This document shows, in pieces, positions 54,087-64,000 of a DNA stretch of 64,000 nt. This DNA is from Vandiemenella viatica (Eukaryota > Arthropoda > Insecta > Orthoptera > Morabidae). Position 1 is the first letter of the stretch, and every line of letters starts with the position of its first letter. The notes beneath the pieces are model-generated. The model saw only the letters and a list, made by a program, of their open reading frames with translations. It searched no databases and was not told the DNA's origin. The DNA lies in assembly GCA_031002005.1 (NCBI GenBank), contig JARYHS010006964.1, positions 4,588,001-4,652,000 of the forward strand. The letters are read 5' to 3'. A program made the position numbers and the translations under genes.

Positions 54087-56755
54087 ACCACTGATACACT
54101 CTTTATCCTTCTGCGCCTGGAATGCCAACAGCATTTATAGTCAATTAACAGAATTTCGTCAGTTTATACGAGACCAGGATGTGGACATATGCCTTGTCTC
54201 CGAGACCTATCTTAAGCCCGGCCTGCGAGCATCTGTGCCGAACTACAACTGCTATCGCTGGGATAGGCCTACCGCCGCCGGAGGAGTAGCCCTATACATC
54301 AAACGAAACATCCCTCATCACGAGATCGTAATACCCACACTCCAACAGATGGAAGCTGTCGGTGTTGAAGTGACGACCTCCAACGGAAAATTAACGATCA
54401 TCTCCTGCTACCGTCCTCCACGGCGTCAGCTCAACGAGGATGACTTCACGGCCTTAGCCTCCATCGGTGGTAAGCTCCTGATTGGTGGAGATTTAAATGC
54501 CAAACACACCGACTGGATCAGCAGATACTCTAATGCTGCGGGAGTAACCCTGAGAAGACTAACCAACAGACTTAATATGGGGATGTGGGCACCAGATGTA
54601 TCCACTCATTATCCAAGCAACGGCCAACGGCCAGATGTTTTAGACATCTTCATTAGTAAGAACATTCAGGGCTATGTCGCCACTGCAGCCTTAAACCGGC
54701 TATCCTCCGATCACTGCCCGGTTACATCGGAAATTGAGATCGGACCATGGCAGACCCTGAAGCACTCTACTTTGGATTACAAAAATACAAATTGGAGGCT
54801 TTTCCAAGAAATCCTCCAAAACAAACTTTCGAACCAACCTGAAATTACGAACATCGACAATGCACTCGAACTCTTCGAGACAGCAGTCAAAGAGGCCACT
54901 GACGCTTCAACACACATTAGGACACCTCGGTCAGCTCCCACTCCACAGCTTCCCCCTCAACTGATGGCTGAAATACGATACAAAAACAGGGTTGCAAAAG
55001 AATGGAAGCTGACGAGAAACCAAGCAACGAGAAGGCTGCTCAACAGACTACAGAGGGAAATAAAAGCTTCCCTGCTGCAGCACCGAAATAGAGAGTGGGA
55101 TGCAAGAGTATCCATGCTCAGTCCAGAGGACGGGTCACTCTGGCTTCAAACAAGAAAGCTTACCAGACGAAGACAGCGCCTTCCTCCTCTCAATGGCAAT
55201 CATGGGTTAGCTGTCACTCCTGAAGACAAGGCGAATGCCCTCGCCGATGTCTTTGAAACAAATTTTCGGCCGTCGCAAACAAACGCAGACCCCATACACC
55301 TCGCCGAAGTCAACCGTCGGCTGAGGGTATACCTGCAAGCAGAAGATGATTTTCAAATGGACGATATTACCCCTGAAGAGGTTATCAGCAGCCTGCAGAA
55401 TCTCCACCCTCGCAAAGCTCCTGGTCGTGACGAGATCTGTAACAGAACGTTGAAGCACCTGCCTCCAGAGGCCTCAGTCTACCTCGCAGAAATCTTCAAC
55501 ACCATTCTCCGCCGACAACAGTTCCCTAACAGATGGAAACATGCAGTGGTTGTGGGAATACACAAGAGTGGGAAGGACGCACATCAACCGCAAAACTACA
55601 GACCTATTAGTCTTCTACCAGCCATCAGCAAGGTATTCGAAAGGCTACTGCTAAAACGTCTGTCCACTCATATCGAGGACACAAATGCCTTACCAAATCA
55701 CCAGCTAGGATTTCGGCGCGACCACTCAACTACTCAGCAGCTGATGAGAGTAACAGAAGCTGTCACAAAAGCATTTAACCACAAACAATACTGTGCCATG
55801 GTGATGCTCGACATCTCACGCGCATTTGATTCCGTATGGCACTCGGGCCTCCTACTTAAGTTATATGAGCAGGGTATCCCGGGACCATACGTGAAATTAA
55901 TAAAATCATATTTGACTGATCGCACTTTCAGTGTTCGAGTCGACAGAGCCTTCTCAAGTGTAAGAATAGTGAAAGCTGGTGTACCCAAGGCTCAGTTCTG
56001 GGCCCGACTTTATATTCATTATATACTGCTGATGTCCCCACATCCAATGGTGTTTTGGTCGCAACATACGCTGACGATACAGCTTACCTCACAGCCAGCC
56101 GCAGCAAAATTTTAGCCACTCGCCGTCTTCAGGAAGTCCTCCAGGTAACGGAGGCCTGGGCCCGGAGATGGAGGATTGATATTAACCCAGCCAAGACTCA
56201 GGCAATAATGATCAGCAAAAGACTTGGGCCCCGTCAACCACGTCAACCGGACCCCGTTCTTCACCTTCATGGTAATGACATACCCTGGTCAGCTACTGCA
56301 CGCTATCTAGGAGTGTTGCTAGACAGGAGACTAACCTGGCAAGCTCACATTAATGACATCCGCAGGAAAGCAAGCATGAGGCTTCACAGCCTATACTCGC
56401 TTCTCAACAAAAACAATAATCTAGCCCCAAGCACTGGCATTAAGATATACACCACCCTAGTAAGACCAATTATAGAGTACGCCTGTCCAGTGTGGGCATA
56501 CGCTGCTGACAGCCATATACTCAGATTGCAAACAATTCAAAACAGGGCACTGAAGAGAGCTCTACATCTTCCAACCAGATTTCCAACTTATGCACTCCAT
56601 GAAGCCACCGGAGTTCCATATCTTCATGATAGGTTCGAACAAATAGCCGAAGCTTTCTACAAAAGTACTGTACACATAGAAGCAAAAACCCAGAAGTCCA
56701 CAATATCGGTCGCTATGACACAACCATCGATCGCCATAAGAGACCATTAAATCTA
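54079..56755 (+). pseudogene. Jockey-type ORF2: endonuclease and reverse transcriptase, frameshifted
   Basis: The start ATG overlaps the ORF1 stop by 8 nt, typical of Jockey elements. Endonuclease: FCAWNANSI, LVSETYLKPG, GGDLNAKHTDW and SSDHCPV. RT: RKAPGRDEI, QNYRPISLLPAISKVFERLL, HQLGFRRDHSTTQQL, MLDISRAFDSVWH, then GVP followed by a shift. One C is missing at about 55984 (a CCC where CCCC is expected), after which the other frame reads QGSVLGP-like sequence and YADDTAY at about 56064. Similarity continues through RRWRIDINPAKTQ and RPIIEYACPVW. A second shift near 56665 hides the natural end (GRYDTTIDRHKRPLNLIR). The catalytic residues remain, so inactivation looks recent. Confidence 0.9.
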
Positions 56756-57004
56756 ATCAGATAATATACACCATCGTGAAGCCAAACCAACAGTGAAGAT
56801 TTGCACCATCCATATACTTTTGGAGGCAATGTCTTCGGACAACATCCTCCACCTCCACCTGCCTTCAAAGACAAGGCAGTAATTGGTGCTGTGCTGACCT
56901 GACCTGACCGCTAGTGTGAATGGGCCTTAAGTGGAACGGCGCTGTATTCTGAACCCTGCGCGTTGTTTTAAATGTTTCGATGCATATCCCGCCAGCCGTT
57001 TGTC

Positions 57005-57990
57005 ACAAAAACATGATGAACATACTATTTTAATGCTGAAACTGCGTTCTACAACTTTGATAATAGGTCTTGATAAATTTGATAGTTTTTAGCAAATCTG
57101 ACTTTGTTACAAAACAAGTCATGTTTTATTCCTGTTTCACGATGAAATGTTTTCCTTTTTTCTACTTCAGTGCAATAAATGCTCCAAAAACTACGCCATC
57201 ATTCAATAATTAACCTTCCCAATTACGTATAGTGCAATGAAATGTTACTAAAGCTGATATTTTAAGAGCTACAAGACGTTTATACTGATTATGGCATTAA
57301 AACCCCTCTTAAAAACTTTTTCCCTGAAAAAAGTATGATGGGGACTTCTCAAGACATATTTGATTAGGTAGTAAATAACATCTGTGCCAATTTTCAGGTA
57401 TAATTTTTTTTTTTTCAGGTTCTTATCCATAATGCCCGGGGAGCGGCGCGCGGAGCTCTCGGCCCAACGCTGACTCATGTGTGCTTGTTCAACGCGTATC
57501 TCGACAACCATATGTTACAGATGGATGAACGATATACCATTTTAATGCTGAAAGTGTATACTACAACACTGATCATAGGTCCTGACCTGGCAACTTTGAC
57601 AGTTTTTCCGCAATGCAGAGTTATTGAAAAAGATAGATTATGTTTCGTAGTGCCTTCATGATAAAATGTGACTATACTTTAATTTTAAATAATAATAGTG
57701 CCGATATTACAATTTTATGCGGTGGTTAGCCTATCCTAATTACCTACGGTACAATAAAACGTTACTGAGTATGACATTTCAATTGTTACAATGAGTTTAT
57801 ACTGATTTGCCATTCAATCCCTTTTTAAGCCCTTTTGACCGGAAAAAAAGCTATGACGCGGTCACCCCAGATCTGGGGAATTTTCAGTTCTTGTTTCATA
57901 GGTACTAAGGAACGTCTGTGCCAAATTTCAATTCTACTTTTTTTTAGGTTACCCATAAAATGCCTGCCTACTAGCAGACATAAGCAGCTA
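57005..57990. repeat. Diverged tandem duplication, about 0.5-kb unit
   Basis: Blocks ATTTTAATGCTGAAA, ATAGGTC, TACAATRAAAYGTTACT, TTTATACTGATT and TCTGTGCCAAWTTTC occur twice in the same order (from about 57025 and from about 57540), offset by about 500-520 bp. Between the units is a GC-rich spacer, CCCGGGGAGCGGCGCGCGG (about 57436). The nature of the unit is unknown. Confidence 0.65.
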
Positions 57991-58499
57991 GCAGGTTGAG
58001 ATTCAACTGTGGGAAAATTCGTGTGGAGCTGGTTTGCTTCTTTTTAGTAAAAAAAGAGAATAAAATATAAATCTGTGATCGTAGTTACTAACAGCAGTCA
58101 TGTGGACATAGATTACTCCTGCGAAGCGAGTGTGAACTTGGGGCGTTGGTAGCTCTGCTAGTATTGAACATAGCTCAGTGCGCATTATAATCTTGGAGTA
58201 GCTATCAAGAACCTCTACTCCAAGGCCAAAGGTCGTTTTATGCAATATTTGAGTGATATGGCAATAATTTTACTGCTAAATATCTGTTTACATAGAAAAT
58301 GTGGTGTACAGAACAGATATATGAAGCATTTCTGTTTGGATCAATTCCACAATTATTGTGTTATGTCTAGGAAAATCACCCATAAATTCACACTAAATAT
58401 TGGTGGGAGTTATCGGTGCTGGCGATTCGCCAGTGGTGTACTGAGTCTATCAGTCGACTTCTCTTGGCTGAGTAGCGGCGCCGACTGAACTGCTACTGC
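57991..58499. other. No gene recognised
   Basis: Only short frames; ends at the TA duplication of the mariner element. Confidence 0.5.
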
Positions 58500-58501
58500 T
58501 A

Positions 58502-59795
58502 CGAGGGCTGCTATATATATTTCTGGCCTAATAATGAAAATACGAATATTTATCAACGAAAATGGTTTTATTGTTTTTCAAAATATTCTCCATCAAGATT
58601 TATACACTTTTGCATGCGCTCAAACCAATTTTCGAATCACTTTTTCCACTCCGATTGAGACACCTCCAAAACATGGTTTTTGAATGCTTCAACAGCATCT
58701 TCTGGTGACGAAAATCGTTGACCACGCATTTTTTTCTTGATGTGTGGGAATAAAAAGAAGTCATTGGGTGCCAAGTCAGGGCTGTACGGCGGATGACCCA
58801 TCACTTCGACGTTTTGGCCGGTCAAAAAGGCGCTGGTTTGAACCGATGTGTGACAGCTCGCATTGTCATGGTGCACAATGATTCGTCTTCTCTTGTTCAT
58901 TTTTCGAATTTCTCCGAAGACTTCAGGCAAACAAATGGTGGTGTACCACTCAGAATTGACCGTCCTACGTTGCTCAAGCGGAACAGTAGCCACATGACCA
59001 GTTTTGCCGAAGAAACAGGCGACCATTTGCTTCGAAGTGCTTCTTCCACGAACAACTTTCGTTGGATTTGGCTCGTCTTGGAAGACCCACACGGTCGATT
59101 GCTGTTTTGTTTCGGGCTCATACGCATAGATCCATGATTCGTCACCTGTGACGATCTTATAAACGTCTTTTGAAGCACCGCGATCGTATTTTTTCAGCAT
59201 TTCTTTACACCAATCCACACGAGCTTTCTTTTGAGCGATTGTCAAATTGTGCGGGATCCAACGAGAACAAACCTTTTTTACGGCCAGGTGTTCATGCAAT
59301 ATCGAATGTATGCTGGTGGGAGAAATGCCTAGGCATGCCTCTATTTCACGGTATGTCACATGACGGTCTTGCATTATCAGTTCACATAAGGCATCGATGT
59401 TTTCTGGCACAACGGCTGTTTTTGGACGACCTTCACGGAATTCGTCTTTGAGCGAGCGTCGGCCACGATTGAATTCGTTGTACCAGTTTTTCACAGTGCT
59501 ATAGGATGGTGCTTCGTCGCCATACAAAGATTTAAGTTCATCGATGCACTCTTGTCGTGATAATCCACGTCGAAAGTTGTGAAAAATGATCGCACGAAAA
59601 TGTTCACGAGTTAATTCCATTTTTCTGCCAAATTGATTTCTTCAAGTCCCTGTAAAAGAAAAAAAAAATTGTCGTAAGTCAAAAAGTTCTGAGTACATTT
59701 ATGCTAAAAAATGTCAAACTTTCCAATGGAAATGTCAGATTGCACCTGGCAACACTTAGTGTTGCCTAGGCCAGAAATATATATAGCAGCCCTCG
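58502..59795 (-). mobile_element. mariner element, 1294 bp, near-intact
   Basis: The inverted repeats of about 29 bp are identical by eye (starting CGAGGGCTGCTATATAT), and TA flanks both ends (58500-58501 and 59796-59797). It contains one transposase gene on the minus strand. Size and structure are those of complete mariner elements. Confidence 0.93.
58568..59620 (-). pseudogene. mariner transposase with one premature TGA
   Basis: From the ATG at 59620 the frame is open for 327 codons to a TGA at 58637-58639, after SQSEWKK. In the same frame it continues FENWFERMQKCINLDGEYFE to a natural TAA at 58568-58570, giving about 350 codons. The stop replaces a residue that is probably Cys in related proteins (TGT or TGC). 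N-terminal helix-turn-helix: YSTVKNWYNEFNRG and TYREIEACLGIS. Catalytic set: Asp in TGDESWIYAYEP, Asp in HHDNASCHTS, Asp in YSPDLAPNDFFLFP. There are 34 residues between the second and third, so it is DD34D mariner. Nothing else looks damaged. The last 22 residues may or may not be needed, so activity is uncertain. Confidence 0.93.
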
Positions 59796-59797
59796 TA

Positions 59798-60950
59798 TTT
59801 CATACACAGCACGTGGCATTCATTTAGCTTTACTGCCGCGCGTGCTTCGGCATTGTTACAGTCTGAGTGTATGGGACAGTGGATGCATCCTGCCTTGTAG
59901 CACCGTATACTGGGCATAAACATTTAGCGGCCCCACTGAACGCTTTCTTTTTTCTTATTATCTACCATCTTCCAATGCTGAAGTCATTAAGGATGATTTA
60001 ACCCTAACAGGGTAACCGGGTAAGCTTTCAACTGAATCACCAGCAGTAGGGAAGGGAGGAGATCATCTTGACCATAAACTGTTTGAAGGCGTGAGGAGGT
60101 GGGAGAATCGTCCTATGTAAGTGATGAACTCAGGGAACAGAATGCGGACGAGTAACCTCACACCTAAAAAACAATTTAAAATTTAAATTCGTCAAATGCA
60201 AAAGTAAGATCGGAAGGTCAGGTACATGCCTTCAAAACATGCAACAGCGTTTTCCTGAAGTATATTATAATTTAGAACGTTTGCGCACTCGTATTATTTC
60301 AGAAAAAAGGCTCGCCCGCACACAGATCAATTACTAGTGCACTATTACACTACTGGTGCCGTTGTTCTTAATGCGACACGAAAAATTGGTCTCTTCTCTG
60401 GGTTAGTAGTAAATTTCTTTTTTTAATGTTACATTTTTAGAATTAAACTGCTGAATATTGAGTTATTATCGAGTTGTGAACTGATATGTTTCTGGTATGT
60501 ATTGTTTATGAGATACTCACTAAAGTAACGAATTTCTGTAAACCCATATTTCACAACCGTCTAGGGTACTTCCAGTAACAGCATTTGATTAGCTATTTGG
60601 CTTCAGAACGTGGGTTACTGATTTTCTGTGAATCATGATATGTGGTGATCCAAGTCGTTTCTCATTTGCTGTTTGAGGGCCATAGGAGGCAACGAACTTG
60701 ATAGCAGAGCCACGGGTGTCACGTGCTACGAATGCCTCGTGAATAGCTTCTTCTGGGAAAGCACCCCTTACTTTAGTCCTTTAGAAACTAGTTAAATGTG
60801 TGCAATTGAATATGGAATTTTTATACTTATACCTGAGGGTGTTAAGAGAAGCATATTTTGTGACATATATTTAATTACCAATACGATTAGTTGTATTAAG
60901 AATATGGTTATTAATATTTTAGACTATAATAGATCTGATGATGCCACGAT
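59798..60950. other. No gene recognised; possible upstream region or intron of the ankyrin gene
   Basis: AT-rich with no coding frame. If the acceptor at 60967 is used, at least its right part is intronic. Confidence 0.5.
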
Positions 60951-60952
60951 GT

Positions 60953-60967
60953 GGTTTCTGCTTTCAG
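60953..60967 (+). promoter_or_regulatory. Splice acceptor ahead of the ankyrin exon
   Basis: GGTTTCTGCTTTCAG, a pyrimidine tract ending in CAG at 60967, is followed by CACCGTAATGG with the start codon at 60975. It is a strong acceptor by eye, placed so that the exon would carry the start codon plus seven bases of leader or upstream coding sequence. Confidence 0.65.
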
Positions 60968-60974
60968 CACCGTA

Positions 60975-61724
60975 ATGGACGAGACGATTATACTGTTGCG
61001 AGCGGCGGACGCGGGCTGCGTGGACACCGTCAGAGCGCTGCTGAGGGCGGCCGTTGACCAGCGGGGGCGGACTGCACTGCTGAGGGCGGCGGAGCAGGGC
61101 AGGAGCAGAGCCGTCACCACGCTGGCGGCTGTGGGGGCGGACGTCAACGGCAGAGATGAAGAGGAGTTGACGCCGCTGCACTGGGCGGCACGGTGCTGTG
61201 ACGAGGAGGCGGTGAGAGCGCTGCTGGAGGCCGGGGCGGACAGGAACGCTGTGGACAGAGTCAAGGCGACTCCGCTGCACTGCGCAGCGCTCGGAGGCAA
61301 AGGGGGCATGAATCGACTGCGGATGCAGCCGGAGGCCGAAGAGATGATTTTGTGGAGCGGTATTTTACGGAAGCCGCTGCTCTCCGCCGGCCACTGTAAA
61401 GACACCGTGAAGACGGCGAGAGAGCTGCTGGCTGCCGGCTTGGACTCCACTGCCAGGTGCGACTGGGGGATGACTCCGCTGCATGTGGCGGCACTGAGTA
61501 ACCATGTGGACCTGACGCGGCTGCTGCTGGAGACGACACACGTCGACGTGGCTGACTCTGAGGGTTGGACGCCGCTGCACTATGCAGCCTGGAATTACAA
61601 CTCTGCTGTGGTGAGAGCGCTGCTGGAGGCCGCGGCGGACAGGACGGCGAGAAACAGACGGGGAGAGACGGCGCACGACCTGTGCGGGGGACCAGAAGAG
61701 CTGAAGGAACTGCTGCAGTACTGA
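60975..61724 (+). CDS. Ankyrin-repeat protein exon
   Basis: The frame of 249 codons from ATG (MDETIILLRAADAG) to a TGA gives a protein made almost entirely of ankyrin repeats. Repeat signatures: GRTALLRAAEQG, LTPLHWAARCCDEEAVRALL, ATPLHCAALGG, MTPLHVAALSNHVDLTRLLL and WTPLHYAAWNYNSAVVRALL, each followed by an A-D/H-V-type turn. A non-canonical loop of about 50 residues (GKGGMNRLRMQPEAEEMILW...) splits the third and fourth repeats. Ankyrin repeats mediate protein binding; no catalytic domain is present. The sequence is clearly GC-rich against AT-rich flanks and lacks stops, so it is under or recently under coding constraint. It may be one exon of a larger gene or a small single-coding-exon gene. 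Confidence 0.8.
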   Translation: MDETIILLRAADAGCVDTVRALLRAAVDQRGRTALLRAAEQGRSRAVTTLAAVGADVNGRDEEELTPLHWAARCCDEEAVRALLEAGADRNAVDRVKATPLHCAALGGKGGMNRLRMQPEAEEMILWSGILRKPLLSAGHCKDTVKTARELLAAGLDSTARCDWGMTPLHVAALSNHVDLTRLLLETTHVDVADSEGWTPLHYAAWNYNSAVVRALLEAAADRTARNRRGETAHDLCGGPEELKELLQY

Positions 61725-62536
61725 TGTGTTCACTAAGTGTCTATGAATAGATTTGCACTTTAAATTTTCAATTAATTATCAAGTAAATGAAAGTTTTGTA
61801 ACTGTTTCAAGCATTTTTCATTTATTACTGTAGAACCATTGATTTTGCTAATTTCTTTAAACTTCTAATATATTACTGCTATGTATTGCTAACCCATTTC
61901 ATGATAATTTGGAAGATTCTTTTTCAACAAAATGTTTCATTTATACAAAACAGATATTCTTTGAAGTATATGTACTGGTATCAAATACTTTGTTCATTAA
62001 AAAACTGCTACCTGCATTACGTTTCTAGTGTTTTGTTGTATTTTAATGTGAATCTAAGACATTCTTCACATACCTTTCTTCATGATATGTCTGTACAGCA
62101 CCACCACTGTACAGTGCACAATATTTCATTCGTTTGACAATTTTCACTGTTAGATAAATATAATGAAAATAATCAGTATTGGATTATTAGAGGATGAAAA
62201 TTTTACCATATTACCTATTTTCAGGACCACCGGAAATTATTCTGGAATAGTGTTGACTGAATACTGTATTTAACTAACAAAGTAAGGAGAGGAACAGAAT
62301 AAAACTTAAGGCATAAGTAGAACTCAGATAGCTCTATTTATGATGAAAATCTGAGATGTAGAAAGATATTAGAATAGGAACCGATTTCACGATTGATGTA
62401 GATAAGCGATAGAGATATGGGAATTCTACAGAATCAGCCAAATTGTGTAAGAATAAATTTTTAAGAACACTAATGAAACAAAATTAAATATCTTTGTCAA
62501 GATCAGGGATAGCTATGTACTATACAAATTTAAGGC
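61725..62536. other. Presumed 3' region of the ankyrin gene
   Basis: AT-rich with no coding frame. An AATAAA at 62298-62303 could be a poly(A) signal, but such hexamers are frequent in this composition. Confidence 0.35.
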
Positions 62537-62539
62537 TTA

Positions 62540-63933
62540 AGGTCAAGTCTACACATAACATCTTAACAGACGTTTTACTTGATCACTAAAGACGTATCAG
62601 ACAAAACACTATGTGTGGACGGAAGAAAGGACGTCTTACTGAACTGAACGAAGACGGACAACAAACAGATTGGCGGGAGCATTGTTTTCCGCCTTGACTG
62701 ACGCGTTCCCTTCGGTATTTAGTGATCTCTCAGCTGATACGGAACGTGTTTTTCTTTTCGAAAACGTTTTAGTCGGTGAACTTCTGGAATTTATGAGTCA
62801 CATGATTTGTTTTTGGAAATAATTGAGTTTTATACCTGCAGGGGACAAGTTAAGTCAAAGGAACACAGTGACCGAGACAGGAAAATCAAGCAAAAGATTT
62901 GGTTAATAAATGTAAGGAAGTGTATCTTGGAGATACATAGGAAGTGGTTAGAAATAAAAAACCCTTTTCATTCAGTGTTTCATAAAGAATTGCTAAAAGT
63001 TAAGAAGTCGGCACGTTCTGGTGTTGGTGCAGATCACCTTCTTTGTGGAATTTCGATCTTCTTTCATTTTTAAATTATGAAGAATTCCCAAGAGAAACAA
63101 TCGGCAATGTAGAGGATGATTTAGAATTTGAGGGTAGCTGTAAAGTCGCAAATTAACAGAACTGTACCTAGAGATGTGCATATACAAAAAATAGTAGATT
63201 TAATCAGTAGTTAGACAGAGTAGTACTACCAAATAAAAAACAGAAATATAATTATTTTCATTAAAATTATTTCATTTTATCAAATTCTCCTCAAAGAGTT
63301 ATGGCGTTGTCCAGCCACTGTCCTGGTCCTTGTTTTATTACTGTATATTTTACATGTATCCTTTATACGTTTCACATCATCCATACTAAGTCCACTTCTT
63401 CATAGATAAAGGCTCTATATATTTCCTGGTTTCTGTATTTCGTGTATAGCTTGATAAATTACTGGTATAAATCGGTTAAGATATTGTTTCGACATTACAG
63501 TTGTAAAATTTTACTTGATGCTAGAAAAATTAGCAGCCAGTCTCTCATGGGGTGAGATTGTCACAGCAGTGTTTTGTTTTTGTTGTTTAGGGGTTATTAA
63601 TGGTAGCATCCTCAAATAAATATCCGAAACCATAAATAAAAGTAAATAATTGCGGTAATCTTCAACTTAATGATGTAATTTCTGAAGCAAATTCAAATAG
63701 GAAAACCTTCTTCCCTTTAGTAACCATCTTCTAGACGGTTTTTTCTTTTAAATTTAACCAGACACAATGAAATGACCACTAAAATTAATGTTTCATCCAC
63801 GGTTTTAATAAAACTGAGCTAAAGACGGAAATTAAAAGTGCAAGAGTGTGGGAAAGAGTTTTTGGTAAGTATTACCTGACGTCTTGCCTGATCAAGGAAA
63901 ACGTCTGTCAAGACGTTAAATGTAGACCGACCT
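62540..63933. mobile_element. PIF/Harbinger-type element, TTA duplication
   Basis: The ends AGGTCAAGTCTACACATAAC and the near-complement ...TTAAATGTAGACCGACCT are inverted repeats extending about 55 bp, through AACAGACGTTTT and TTGATCA blocks. TTA flanks both sides (62537-62539 and 63934-63936). It holds a MADF-type relic and no visible DDE nuclease, so it is non-autonomous. Confidence 0.8.
62840..63073 (+). pseudogene. MADF/Myb-SANT-like relic of a Harbinger partner protein
   Basis: The frame contains WLINVRKCILEIHRKWLEI, then FHSVFHKELLKVKKSARSG and GADHLLCGISIFFHF. The KELKKVKKS.RSGAGAD....LW.F pattern is characteristic of MADF-type DNA-binding domains, which animal Harbinger elements carry as a second protein. 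Frameshifted after the SGVGAD block. The N-terminal Trp of the domain is only partly recognisable. Confidence 0.6.
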
Positions 63934-64000
63934 TTATAGCGCCCATAAGACTGAAGAAAATGGGTTGGAAAAGTAGCACAGATTGGTTCTAGAAAATGGT

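Larger units (their letters stand above)
51997..56892 (+). mobile_element. Jockey-clade LINE, about 4.9 kb, 17-bp target duplication
   Basis: GCTGACCTGACCTGACC occurs at 51980-51996 and 56893-56909, immediately outside the element. The element starts with an ACTC repeat, has a leader of about 300 bp, ORF1, ORF2 and a short 3' UTR. It has no poly(A) tail. The duplicated target is itself repetitive in the host Harbinger, so the exact duplication length is uncertain. Confidence 0.8.
51042..56927. mobile_element. PIF/Harbinger element with nested LINE, TAA duplication
   Basis: It starts AGGCCCATTCACACTAGCGG and ends with the complement, GCTAGTGTGAATGGGCCT, flanked by TAA at 51039-51041 and 56928-56930. 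Subterminal regions are arrays of GAGCT, GACCT and related 5-mers. Extra internal copies of the terminal motif lie near 51200 and 51930, so smaller related elements may be nested. A degraded DDE transposase is inside. Without the LINE (51997-56892 plus one 17-bp repeat) the element is about 970 bp. Confidence 0.85.

Noticed and set aside
59170..59451. Plus-strand frames over the mariner
   Set aside because: They are antisense to the transposase, which explains their length.
61261..61733. Minus-strand frames over the ankyrin exon
   Set aside because: The high GC content of the exon opens all frames; only the plus frame has ankyrin signatures.
1..64000. CRISPR arrays, operons, Shine-Dalgarno sites, rRNA genes
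   Set aside because: None seen; the window is eukaryotic in character and the tandem repeats found lack spacer-repeat structure.

Overview
This is a 64-kb piece of a eukaryotic, almost certainly arthropod, nuclear genome scaffold. The evidence is the nested non-LTR retrotransposons, many DNA transposons with target-site duplications (TSDs), tRNA-derived SINEs, an intron acceptor ahead of the one host-like gene, AT-rich gene-poor DNA and two fixed 1000-N assembly gaps. The mix of SINEs with Jockey, CR1, RTE, mariner, hAT, Harbinger, piggyBac and P-type DNA suits a large insect genome such as a locust or grasshopper. That assignment is inference; no single marker proves it.

Layout. 1-5550: a Jockey-type LINE remnant, a 931-bp foldback element with TTA duplications, and a decayed LINE with endonuclease and RT. 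5552-6146: a piggyBac-like N-terminal relic. 7869-8868: gap. 8869-10116 (minus): a Gypsy-type gag with the start of protease. 11236-12240: an ORF with a signal-peptide-like start, cut by an element with perfect 47-bp terminal inverted repeats (TIRs), then half of another MITE. 12700-17046: a Tc1/mariner relic, a 54-bp minisatellite and a ZMYM1-like hAT transposase relic carrying a small hAT element, the whole stretch bounded by inverted SINE-containing repeats. 17047-20976: an almost complete but inactivated CR1-type LINE.

22194-26925 and 43960-51038 are the two arms of a very large inverted repeat, about 4.7 kb of shared sequence with about 17 kb between them. The arms carry the same SINEs, tRNA-like segment and RTE fragment, but they differ by later insertions. 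Each arm therefore supplies the empty site for insertions in the other. The central 17 kb holds a second gap, a ZBED5/SCAND3-like hAT relic, a P-element derivative with a THAP exon and an internal 150-bp tandem repeat, a hAT inserted in a SINE, and many SINEs.

51042-56927 is a PIF/Harbinger element containing a 4.9-kb Jockey LINE with a 17-bp duplication. 58502-59795 is a near-intact mariner whose transposase has one premature stop. 60975-61724 is the only convincing host-type coding sequence: a GC-rich ankyrin-repeat exon preceded by a splice acceptor. 62540-63933 is another Harbinger-type element with a MADF relic.

There is no operon-like logic here. The window is a transposon graveyard with at least one young element and one probable host exon. 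Most of the information lies in the nesting order, the duplications and the inverted repeat.
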